Source: Cotesia glomerata (taxonomy: Eukaryota > Arthropoda > Insecta > Hymenoptera > Braconidae). From it: a stretch of 64,000 nt of DNA. Positions 23,351 through 33,691 of this stretch are shown in pieces; the first letter of the stretch is position 1; the number at the start of each line of letters is the position of its first letter. The position numbers and the translations under genes are program-made. Under the pieces are notes generated by a model, which saw only the letters and a list, made by a program, of their open reading frames with translations, did not search any database and was not told the origin of the DNA. The stretch spans positions 14,914,122 to 14,978,121 of the forward strand of contig NC_058162.1 of the NCBI RefSeq assembly GCF_020080835.1, in the 5' to 3' direction.

Positions 23351-24146
23351 ATGGATTTAAATAATTTGGATTTAAAACAATTAATAGTAAATGGAGATGA
23401 AACATTTGGACCTCACGATTGGTCTCATGAAATTAAAAAACAAATAATTGGTAAGTCAATAATAGTCATTATTTGTTTATCATGTTTGATACAAATCCAT
23501 ACATCATTGATCAATTATTTTTGACTCAAGAAAATATATTGGATAGCTTTAATTATTTTAGTTATCGAATATTTTAGTTACTTATGCAACACTTTCTTTA
23601 GTGAAGAATATTTTCTTGACTGTAGAAAATTTTTTCTTGCTCTAAAACAAGTTATGTCTTTCTGAATACTTTTTTCATTGAGAATTAAATTTTTCTTTGA
23701 GTATAAGATCAATTAATTTCACAAAAATCATTAAGAATTTTTTTTTTTTTCTTAAATAGATTTTGTCCACCAGATTGATGGGATTTATGTCGTTGGATGC
23801 ACTACTATTGTGAAAATTTTTTTGAGAGATGGTCGCATTCATGAGGCAATGGCTTTTAAAGAATCACGAAGTGATTCTTATGGAATTGCATATGATCAAG
23901 CACGAAATGTAAAACATTAAATTTCCTTGATTAGTATTAGAGTTAATAATTAATTTTGCTTAATAATTAACAATAATAATTTCTTTTTATTTTCAATAGG
24001 GATCATTCATCAGGGCTCTTTATGACACCTTCTTGTTTTTTAAGGAATTCCGCGACAATTTATTCTCTTTAACCGAACAAAAATTAAAAAGATTGGCCAA
24101 TCAAGAACGATTAAAATTTGAATGGAGAAAAAAAAATAATTCATAA
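23351..24146 (+). CDS. short Rad52-like single-strand annealing protein, three exons
   Basis: Exons 23351-23450, 23760-23908 and 24000-24146 join in frame to 131 residues; the introns have clean GT/AG ends (gtaagt, aaatag; gtaaaa, caatag). The protein carries the central Rad52-fold signature: FG..DWSHEI about residues 20-30, then DFVHQIDGIYVVGC, VKIFLRDGRIHE, and an A..QAR...FIRAL helix. This matches the order FG-x-W-x-H, DFV, G-x-x-VG, DG-x-HE, AR, RAL of the Rad52/Rad22 DNA-annealing domain. Eukaryotic Rad52 is about 400 residues; this one lacks most of the N-terminal lead-in and all of the Rad51/RPA-binding tail. The C-terminus is basic. Known Rad52 anneals ssDNA in homologous repair; the role here is inferred. 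It sits between two transposons but not within a TIR. No stop or frameshift. Confidence 0.65.
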
Positions 24147-24379
24147 TTATTTATGATTCATTAAACTTTATTATTGATTATAATACTCATAAGAGAATTT
24201 TATTTATTATTTATTGGCACCAGATGTACAGCTTGTCTAACGAACTCTGATACATCTTTCGCTTAAATCTACTTTTCTTACACTAATTTTATAATTTATT
24301 ATTTTATTTTAGTATTCCAACTTGATAGTTAATCTATATTTCAATCTATAACGCTAGTAAATACTTTCCTCGACTTTGG
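24147..24379. other. intergenic region 3' of the Rad52-like gene
   Basis: AT-rich and non-coding. Possible polyadenylation signals are too degenerate to choose between. No repeat structure recognised. Confidence 0.4.
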
Positions 24380-25218
24380 GTCGTTTCCTTAGTTTCAGTT
24401 TATCGCATATAGCAGATTCTTTTCAAATTTGGAGCTTATAGGAGCTACAGCTCGAAAATTTAAAATTTTAATTGTTAAAACCCACCCCCGCACCTCCCTG
24501 TGGGGAGGGATATCGTAAAATTCGTTCATAAATTATTTTTACATTACTTACAAAAAATTTATACAAAATTATGAGTCTGTCGGAGCTGTAGCTCGGAAAT
24601 TTAAAATTTTCATCGTTAACGCCCACCCCCGCAATCCATATTGGGAGTAGATTGTCATAAAATCTACTCTTAGATCATTTCTACCTCGCATATAGCAGAT
24701 ACTTATCAAATTTTGAGCCTTTAGGAGCTACAGCTAAAAAATTTAAAATTTTCATTGTTAAGACCCACCCCCGCATTCCTCTGTGGAGTGGGATATCGTA
24801 AAATTCGTTCATAAATTATTTTTACATCACTTACACAAAATTCATACAAAATTAGGAGTCTGTAGGAGCTAGAAGTCGGAAATTTTTAATTTTCATTGTT
24901 AACGTCCACCCCCGCAATCCCTATTGGGAGTAGATTGTCGTAAAATCCGCTCTTGGATCATTTCTACATCACATATAGGAGATTCTTACCAAATTTGAAG
25001 TCGATAGGAGCTATAGGTTAAAAATGGAAATTTTCTATTGTTAACGCCCCCGCAACCCCCCTTGTGGGTGGAATTTCGTAAAATCCGTTCTTAGCTGACC
25101 TCTACTCGGCGAAAGGAATATTCCTACCGAATTTCAAGTCGCTACGCCTTATGGTTCCAGAGATATCTTGATGAGTCAATATATAGGTGGGAATCTCATA
25201 TATATATATATATATAGA
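24380..25218 (-). mobile_element. Helitron-like fragment with about 125-bp tandem repeats
   Basis: Several degenerate direct repeats share ggagctacagctcgaaaat, cacccccgca and cgtaaaattcgttcataaat. On the minus strand the right end reads TCTATATATATAT, preceded by A, as in insect Helitron 5' termini. A 3' CTRR end with hairpin was not found on the left. The same repeat family appears in opposite orientation at 48335-50395. No coding sequence. Confidence 0.6.
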
Positions 25219-25251
25219 TTATTATTATTTATTATTAAATTGGGCGCCAAT

Positions 25252-26452
25252 TGTAATGGAGTACTTTTTTTTATCCAATTTCTCGCGTGTATACTCCATT
25301 AATAATTTTTTAAATTAATTCCATTTATGATGTTCCTGAAAAAATCCATAGATATATTTTTTGACCATGTTAGGGCACCACTTAATTTTTGTTTAAAATT
25401 AAGAAAAGATAAGAATAAAAAAAAAGACAAGAGACAATTCCGACTAGACAGTCCTGCTGCACGAGCCTCGACCAGGAGTTCCGTGGGTGGGGTTGTCCGC
25501 GGGAGAACTCTAGGCAAACTGCAAATGGAGTCAAGGAAGATTAAAGGTTTCTTAGGCGAAGATTTCTTACATTTTAGCCTTTATCATAGGCATTTAATTA
25601 ATGTTTCTTTTGACTCTGAGACAAATGAATGGTTTTCATTTATCTGTACAATCTCTTAGTACACAATAACAAAATTTTTGTGTGTTTGTTTATAAATTCT
25701 CATTAGCAATGACTACTAACGTCTTTATAATTCTAGTATTACGCTTTTCAATTATTAAAACTTTTCATACGTGCATACTCACAAAATTTTAACCTAGACA
25801 ACAGCCGTGAAAGAAAAATTTTAACTATAAATCTCAACTTACAAATTTTGTGTGTTGTTACTTGTAAATTGCGAAATTTTACTTAACCCCAAATGGCGGA
25901 CCAGGGGCGCAGCTTGAATGACGAGGGTCTCTGCGTGCTGTATTCCTTGAATTCTTCGCCGACACCAGCTGGATCCCCAGGGGATTCACCTTCTGCTGTA
26001 AGTCTTTTTCAGGAGTGACAAAATAGTTGACGAGACTTAAAGAAGCCGACTTGCAGATTTTTTAAGTGCATCCACAGCTCTTTGACTGAGTGTGGGCTAC
26101 ACGTGGTAACCCCGGTGACTATTCTTTTGGGGTTATTATTTTTCTGGAATCTCGTGATTAGACGTAGCTCTTTTGACTCGAGTACGACCTCACTACTTAT
26201 AAGAATACGCGGCACTTTGACTTACTAGCGTATAATCTCTTTTGTTGGCGTCCAGAAAACACTTTTTAATAATTTTTTTTTTCACTTGATTTTTTAGCTC
26301 CTGTGCTTTCTTTTTTACGCCACCATATTTTTTTTTTCTAAAGTCCCGTCCCCTTCTTCTCCGTCTCTCCTCCTCAGTAGTAACAGTCCCCGCGTGCTGG
26401 CCCCCCGGCGGCGACGATCAGAGCGCGTGAAAATTAAAGTTACTCCGTAACA
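25252..26452 (-). mobile_element. gypsy LTR (5' LTR orientation) with adjacent primer-binding site
   Basis: On the minus strand the LTR begins TGTTACGGAGTAAC at 26452 and ends TACTCCATTACA at 25252, giving inverted TG...CA ends. Directly downstream on that strand (25241-25250) is TTGGCGCCCA, a TGGCGCCC-type primer-binding site. U3 matches the LTR at 356-1082. The internal region is cut by the Helitron fragment at 25218. It could be the separated 5' LTR of the gypsy element at 1-5647. Confidence 0.75.
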
Positions 26453-26794
26453 ATATTGAGATTTAAAAACAACAGCAATAAATATAGAAATATTTGAATG
26501 CTTTACTTAGAAAGAACCAATAAACCATACACCCGTCATAAGCTAACATCTTCCAACCATGTAAAATAATTAAATTATTTTATTGGAGTACAGATTGCAC
26601 AGAGCTGAGAAATTTCGAGTACAGTTTTGTTTTTGCCGAATAAAATATTATTACATAAAAAAATATTGAATAGAGGTTCTTAAAAGCGCGCCATCACTTA
26701 TAAAATATTATTGAGCAAAGATTTCGGTGTGTACAGTAAGTACTGAGTAAAGTTAGTATCAAGTAGTGAAAAAATTGAGTAAAGTTTGTTTTAA
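26453..26794. other. unassigned AT-rich interval
   Basis: I see no gene and no repeat structure that I recognise. Confidence 0.4.
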
Positions 26795-27506
<712 letters not shown>

Positions 27507-27510
27507 ATTT

Positions 27511-29508
27511 TGTAACAGAGTAAAATTACCCTGAGTCGATAAGTCGCCAGATATCGATAACTATTCGACGCAGCACTGGCGCGTCTCGATCTTCGGGCCT
27601 AAAGAGAGAGTAGGAGGGGGTAGTTTAGGGTTTATTATATAGGTGAGCCATGCGTTGTGACAGGGAGAAGTAGTATAACCGCCAGACGGAGTGCCACAAA
27701 AATCAAGAAGGACCGATCCCCGGAGTAAGTTACCTATCGACAGAAGCCAACAACATCTAGGACTTCAATCTCGAGTAGTGAGTTAGATCGTCGTATAATC
27801 AACAAGGTATCAATAATTACGCTGTGGGCTAGGAGTGAACCGTGGGGTTTATACTCGGTTTACTTCTCCTCTGATTAATTGTTCATCAATTATTTTTCAT
27901 TTAATAATTCCACAATTTAATTAACTTCAATTGTTTAACGTTCGTTAGTCGCTGTGAGCGTCCCTCAAGGGGATTTTTACCCGAGGACTGCTCAAAGACT
28001 TTGTGGTGTCAATTGTCGTGAGAATTTATTCTATGAAATTAATTTACTCGAATAATTATTAATAATTCTTGAACATCTGAAAAATCGGTTTTAGTGGCAC
28101 ATATTTTATTCAACAAATTAATAAAATAAAAACCGAATAATAATAAATTCTTCGGTAAATTTCCTTTATCTTCTCACGGACTAGTCGAGCGTCCGTTGAA
28201 TTGTACAACGCAGTTAATACGTACGCAAGGTCAAACTTTACTACGCACTAACGAATATTGGCGTCCATTTTGAGCGCGAAAATTCTGGTCGATTATTTCA
28301 AGCGACAATTTATTAAGAACAATTGAATTATTATTATTAATACTATTTATTACAAGGAAATAATTATTTACCATTTTATTATTTATTGAGAATTCATTTA
28401 CTGAGATTTCGCCGCATTTGAGACTGACTTACCCGTGGATAATTTTTTGCTAATTTATTTTTATATTGGGATAAATTATTTAATAATTATTTATTTAATC
28501 GGAAAATTCCACGTGGTTGATTTTATATATTGAACTTAAGTTCTTGATTTTATTTTAATAATTTAATTTCACAATTTTTGATAAAATTTTTTAGAATTAA
28601 TTTACCCGCGTGGATATTAAGTCCGGGAATATTTAGTTAAATTTATATCGAATATTCTTAAGAATTTATTTAATGTTGAGTATTAAATTTACGAGTTGAT
28701 TTTGAATAAAATTATGCGTCAGATTTTAGTTCAGACATTTGGGAATTTAATTATTAGTCGTGGAAATAATTTTATAATTTAATTGCTAGCTAATGACTGA
28801 TGTTTTAAGTCGAGAATTTAATTTGTCATAATTCTCTTGAATTAAATTTTGTTAATAATTTTTAAATAAAGTAAAGTAGAGTCAGTGTGTGAGTGTGTGC
28901 AGGGTATGTGTGTGAGCTGCAAGACATCTAGGTCTACGTTTAGTCACTGGGCCGTTGTCTTATAGCAGTGTATGTGTGTGAACTGCAGGACATCTAGGTC
29001 TACGTTTAGTTACTAGATCGTTGTCCTGCAGCAGGGTGTGTTAGGCTGCAGGAGTATCTAGGTCTACGTTTAGTCACTGGGTCGTTACTCCTGTGGGCCG
29101 AGTTAACGAGCTCTTGCATACGTTTAGTCTCTGTGCAGGGTAATTAGTCTGTCAAGTCGTAGAGTTAGTTTCGTCAGTTTAGTGAGTTAGTAAAGTTGAG
29201 AGTAGTAGTAATAAGCTATTGCTAAGTAATTATAGTGTGAGTGTGTGAGTGTGCGCAATTCGTTAATTGTTTTGTTAATAAATTTTTGGATCCTTTGTTA
29301 AATAAAAATTTATTTATTTCATAGCACCTTCCTCCACTCTCTCTCCTTGTAAGATAAGCTCTCGGCTCTGGCAACAGTTCCAGGAACCGTGATTAAAAAT
29401 ACTGGTGGCGCCCTTTTGTTCATTGATTTAGATTTCAATTTTATTTAGTTTATTGTTTTGTTTAAATTTAATTAATGGGACAATTGAGCGGAATAAAAAC
29501 CCGTTACA
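27511..29508 (+). mobile_element. solo LTR, 2.0 kb, with 4-bp target duplication
   Basis: Starts TGTAACAGAGTAAAATTACC and ends AAAACCCGTTACA, so TG...CA with complementary ends. The direct repeat ATTT flanks it (27507-27510 and 29509-29512). An inverted, diverged copy lies at 45937-48067. No primer-binding site, polypurine tract or internal region adjoins, hence solo. Contains an array of similar stem-loops at about 28911-29100. The orientation symbol is arbitrary because the transcription direction is not proven. Confidence 0.8.
28911..29130. repeat. tandem array of covarying stem-loops inside the solo LTR
   Basis: Three units of about 60-66 bases with a constant loop (tctaggtctacgtttagt...cgt) and changing stems: AAGACA/TGTCTT (28921/28956), CTGCAGGACA/TGTCCTGCAG (28983/29022), CAGGAGTA/TACTCCTG (29049/29086). 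A weaker fourth (ttgcatacgtttagtctctgtgca) follows at about 29113. Confidence 0.65.
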
Positions 29509-29512
29509 ATTT

Positions 29513-29708
29513 GTATTATTTCAATCCAAAAATAATACCACTCGTAAAATAGGATATTTACATCATTTGTGGTGCAAATTTTAAATCATCTTTTTTTTCC
29601 GTGTGAATGACCCAGCAGAATATCTCAGGGATGGCATTTAAAATCAACTTTTTTCACATTCTGTTTCATAAATATTGTTTACGTCTCGGTTTGTCTTACC
29701 CATATCTT
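29513..29708. other. interval between solo LTR and Polinton left end
   Basis: AT-rich and non-coding; I see nothing further in it. Confidence 0.4.
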
Positions 29709-31195
29709 ACCACCCGGAACTTTGATGAGTTGTGTACCCTCTGTCGGTAACTTATCTAGCGTTATCGGGTATATCGACGGGTGATTATTTGTTATCGATA
29801 TCTCTGAACATCAATTTAGAGGGCGCTTTTGGGCCTTATATGAGGTGGGGAGAGGTTGTTTTTGAATTTCGGCGGGGTTATTGGTGGGGGTTATATTATT
29901 AATTAATATTCTTATCTTATGAACAACTGTTACCTAATAAATTTTCTTATCTTATGAATAATTGTTATCTAATAAATTTTTTTATCTTTATAAAGCAGTA
30001 ATTTTCTCTCCAAAAATTTATTTAATCTATTATATTGATCAGCATACTTTTACAATTAATCATCATTTATTTGAAAAATTAGTTATTTTATCAAATTGTT
30101 GATCAGTTTATCAGCTTTGTGACTCATTTTTTGTTGTCTACTCGAGAGGACTCTGACTGGAACTTTCCTTAACTCTGAAAAGAGCTCTTACGTGATTGAA
30201 CTGTTTGGCGGCCTTGAGAAAGGCCTTTGGTTGAGATGAAACTGCGAGTCGGACTAAGCTTTGTCGAGATGACAATTATAGCTAAATGGCAGCTAAGCGG
30301 GGACTCAAGGTCACTCGCTCTCGAAAGAGAGCTGGTTGTTTAGTTCTAATAAGAACTATTTGTTTATTTTCAAGAGATCTTAGAAGAGCTGATTAGTTAA
30401 AATACTGGTCGCGGACAACAAGCTTTGCGCGCCTGTTGTCTAACGAGATGTGTTCGGTAAGCCTTGCACGCTTACAGCTGGTCTAACAACGCTCTTGACT
30501 GTTGAGATGGTCCGTACTAATTTGAGAAGTCTTTGGGAATAGTCAAGCCTTGCGCGCTTGCTATTCCGTGGTTCACTGTAGAGGCAAACCTTGCGCGCTT
30601 GCTGCCTTCTCCGAAGCGGTTGATTCAGCCTTTAACGCTGACTCGGGCTGATGAGATGGTCTGTATCGATGAGATGGTCCGTGGTAAGTAACTGTACTCA
30701 GTTGTTGGGAATAAGCAAGCCTTGCTCGCTTGCTTTTCCGTATTTCACTATACTTGCAAGCCTTGCACGCTTGCTGAAGTCTCGTTGCTAGTCGCTGGAA
30801 GTGTTGTCGAAGGCACAGAAACTACCCCTGAGGCCCGCTGAGCTGCTACTGATATACTGTCGTTGCGGGTAATGGGGGAATAATGTGAGCGCCAATGAGA
30901 TGGCTCGTTCGAAGTGACGGTGGAGGTGACGGTTTAACCAATGAGAGAGCCTCAGTAAAGTTGTAGACTTAGGTACCGGAAAAGGCGCGGACCGTGGAGA
31001 GAGCGCCTGCCAACTAGTTTTGAGTTACAGCTCGTTGTTAAGGTTTTAAAAGTCTTTGGCTTGTTGCGTACGATTCAGATGGTTCACAAATTTCCAACAT
31101 TTTTAGTAACAAATACCCCTAATTTTCATCTTTTTTTGGTAGGGATTCGGGCTATAAGCGCTGAATCAAATTTTGAAACTTCATAGTTCTAAAAG
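29709..31195 (+). repeat. Polinton left TIR, interrupted by a solo LTR
   Basis: 29709-30131 plus 31100-31195 match the complement of the right TIR, continuing seamlessly across the solo LTR (gactcattttt before, tttagtaacaaatacccc after). It carries a small internal duplication near 29930-29980 (cttatcttatgaa repeated) that is absent on the right. Confidence 0.8.
30132..31099 (+). mobile_element. solo LTR, 968 bp, in the left TIR, 5-bp target duplication
   Basis: Begins TGTTGTCTACTC and ends TTTCCAACA, inverted TG...CA ends, with TTTTT on both sides (30127-30131, 31100-31104). The matching right TIR has no such sequence, which confirms insertion. The LTR is packed with short hairpins and six copies of a caagccttgcgcgcttg-like palindrome. 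No open frame. Confidence 0.75.
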
Positions 31196-31401
31196 TTCGA
31201 GTGGTGATATACAGTTTTTATCTAATAAGCATGAAAAAAAGTGTTGTGTTAAATAGCTGATTACTTTGCGACTGGTTATTCAGCATATTTATTCATTCCT
31301 TTTATAACTCAGTGTGTAAGTATATATTTACAATTAGCCATTTAAATTATCCTATTTCCCATTCTAGAGTATTATAAATAATTTTCTGTGTTTAGTGAAT
31401 C

Positions 31402-31734
31402 ATGGATTTTTCAGCTATCAACAACGCAGCAACTTTGAAAGACATTCTGCCAAAAAAGAAAATGTCAGAACTCACTCTCAATCAGGAGTATCTAGTCACT
31501 GGACTTAAAATGATTACAACTAAATTTGGAGAATGCGTCATTGCGTCATTGGAAGCTGAATTTGCTGTGTATTTACCCAAAGGAGCCACAACTGCAATTC
31601 AAAAGAACCCATCATCACTGGAGTTACTCACTAAGCTTATCGATCAAAATAAATGGATCCTTCTTTACCATGGAGGTCAATACAATAAATTTGAATTTAT
31701 CGAAAATAATAATCCTGAAGATAATGTACAGTAA
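31402..31734 (+). CDS. small Polinton-associated protein, function unknown
   Basis: 110 residues, intact, beginning MDFSAINNAATLKDILPKKK and carrying a KMSELTLNQEYLVTGLKMITTKFG core. The alternation of short hydrophobic strands (EYLVTGLKMI, CVIASLEAEFAVYLP, WILLYHGGQYNKFEF) could fit a small beta-barrel nucleic-acid-binding protein, but that is only an impression. It lies just inside the left TIR and is the only undamaged frame of the Polinton. It could equally be a gene of an element inserted here. Confidence 0.5.
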   Translation: MDFSAINNAATLKDILPKKKMSELTLNQEYLVTGLKMITTKFGECVIASLEAEFAVYLPKGATTAIQKNPSSLELLTKLIDQNKWILLYHGGQYNKFEFIENNNPEDNVQ

Positions 31735-32498
31735 ACATTTATTATTCATGAATAAAGTAGCAATCTACATTACCAGTCCAACTAACTTTCAACATTTTTT
31801 CAAATTTTCTCTGGATATTATAACAACTATTATTAATTATTTAAAGAAAATACTATTGTTCAATTCAAATTACTATCTTTATCGATTGTTAAATTTTCAT
31901 TCAATAAATTTACTAATTAACCCTTCGTCACTCGCGCCATGAGCAGATCGTCGCCTAACAACTACTCAACCTATAGAGACTCACTATAGTGCGAGCGAGA
32001 AACTAAAAAAGACGCGAGTGATGAAGGGTTAAATATCTTCAAGTTAATTTTAAAGTTTTCCAAATGATTCTTCTATGTGCTATAATCATTTATAATTTAA
32101 AGAAAATATTATAAAACAATTCATGTCACTATTTTTATTAATTGTCAAATTTTTATTCCGTAAATTTATATCCATTTTTCAAGCAAATTCAATTCTTCGC
32201 TAATTAAATATTCCCAAGTTAATTTTAATATTTTTTTCAAATTATTTTTTCTACGTACTCTAATTACGATTATATTTATTTATATTACTACTTATTTTTA
32301 GAAAATAGCGTTGTTATTTCATTCATGATTTCATTTTTTTTTATTGATTATGAAACTGAAGTACAAAATTTTATTACAAAATTATTATTATTATTATTGT
32401 TGTTATTATTATTATTATTAATATTAATATTAAAATAATTCTCTCATAAATAATTACATATAGTTTTAAGATAAAAAAAAAAAAATGTTTAATTTTCT
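31735..32498. other. AT-rich non-coding interval in the Polinton
   Basis: No gene. Holds the small piggyBac-like MITE described separately and an (ATT)n-rich stretch near 32375-32430. Confidence 0.4.
31921..32028. mobile_element. 108-bp piggyBac-like MITE
   Basis: Ends CCCTTCGTCACTCGCG and CGCGAGTGATGAAGGG are nearly perfect inverted repeats, flanked by TTAA on both sides (31917-31920 and 32029-32032). TTAA duplication plus a CCCT terminus is the piggyBac pattern. Too short to code. Confidence 0.7.
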
Positions 32499-33339
32499 TC
32501 AAATTTGAGGCTGCAGTAGATTGAAGTATTGCCCTTTCTCCCACATCAACTGCTGCACCCGCTGATTCAGCAACATTATCGACATTTCCTGTTGGAGATT
32601 TCGTTGATGGTATTTTTCTAACTGATCCTGTAGCTGCCTATTATAATCGTTCAATCTTTGCAGCTCACGCTGCTGCTCCACAATAACGATTTGTGGCTGG
32701 AAATAATCCATGGAATCTAAACAGATAAAAAAAGTTTTTATTTTGAAAAATAATCATACTTAATAATAAATTTTAAAGATATTAACTTACCGGGTGATGA
32801 TGATGATGATGATGCTGTTGGTTGCTGTGATGATAATGGACTGGATATAGAGTCTGAAAAATAAAAAAATTTTCTAATGTGAGAAATTTAAATGAAAAAA
32901 AATAATTGTAATGAATAATCAAATTGAAGCAAATTATTTTTACCTGGTGATGACGATAATGTTGATAGCAATGTGATGGTGATGGCAATGAGGATGATGA
33001 TGCCGATGTTGATGATGATCATGATGATGACGATGACCAAAGTTGAGGTTTAGTGCTCCAAAAAAATGATGCTGGTTTTCCCCCGAATGTTAAGGGCGTT
33101 GAGGTTCTTACAGGTTGGAAATCAGCCATCAGGTCATTATCATGGGATACATCCTCATTATATATCCCCCTGATCAGCTCATCATCATCCGGCGCATAAT
33201 CTAAATTGTTATTATCCAACGCAATCGCTTCATCATCATTGGTTGGTGATGGCAACTGTTGATGACCATTGAACATACTCCCGATATGATCATCACTGTC
33301 AGGAGTATAGCACAAACTCTCCTCATCAGTTTCCATCAC
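32499..33339 (-). pseudogene. three-exon Ser/acidic-rich protein with C-terminal coiled coil
   Basis: Exon 1, 33339-32944, is acidic, beginning MMETDEESLCYTPDSDDH, and ends in Ser-coding TCA repeats. Exon 2, 32853-32791, is Ser/Gln-rich. Exon 3, 32716-32499, encodes MDYFQPQIVIVEQQREL and a Gln/Leu-rich coiled coil. Splice ends are GT/AG (gtaaaa/tttcag, gtaagt/gtttag) and exons 2 and 3 share phase. Exon 1 needs a shift of frame inside its TCA repeats to join, because its own frame stops at about 33019. I do not recognise a family. Introns are unusual for a Polinton gene, so it may be a captured or host sequence. Confidence 0.45.
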
Positions 33340-33396
33340 TTCATAATATCACTGTGATGGTGATGATGATGATGATGATGATGACGTAACCAAGAT

Positions 33397-33675
33397 ATGG
33401 AATCAAGACCTGGATATGGACTGGAGAAAAATCTCCAAGCTAACATTTCTCTCTTATGCTGGTATAGAAATAAATTCATGCAATTAAGCCGAGCAGTGAT
33501 TGGTGCTGCATTGAACACTAATAATTTAATTCACTGGCAAGATTTGGATAATGCTTTTCAAAATCGCATAAAAACCGGAAGTATCATTAATGAGGGTCAT
33601 ATTGACTCACGAAATTTTCTACATGATGTTAAAAAGATACTTATCGATAAAAATTCAAACTACTCTAAAAACTGA
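33397..33675 (+). CDS. Polinton-associated protein upstream of PolB, function unknown
   Basis: 92 residues including SLLCWYRNKFMQLSRAVIGA, LIHWQDLDNAFQNRIKTG and SRNFLHDVKKILID. Amphipathic helices are likely. It sits directly before the polymerase on the same strand, separated from it only by the GATC-rich MITE, and may be the 5' part of a longer gene that the MITE cut. Confidence 0.5.
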   Translation: MESRPGYGLEKNLQANISLLCWYRNKFMQLSRAVIGAALNTNNLIHWQDLDNAFQNRIKTGSIINEGHIDSRNFLHDVKKILIDKNSNYSKN

Positions 33676-33691
33676 AGGTAATATTAAAGTA

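Noticed and set aside
23351..24146. The Rad52-like gene as cargo of the 6.3-kb transposon
   Set aside because: The transposon ends at 23212 with its target duplication at 23213-23218, so the gene lies outside it.
28911..29130. A CRISPR-like repeat/spacer array
   Set aside because: The regular spacing is explained by stem-loop units in an LTR of a eukaryotic element; no cas genes and no constant repeat with unique spacers.
33019..33518. His-rich metal-binding protein in the CAT/ATG-rich region
   Set aside because: His, Asp or Ser runs appear depending on the frame of a trinucleotide repeat; only the Ser/acidic frame has supporting exon structure.
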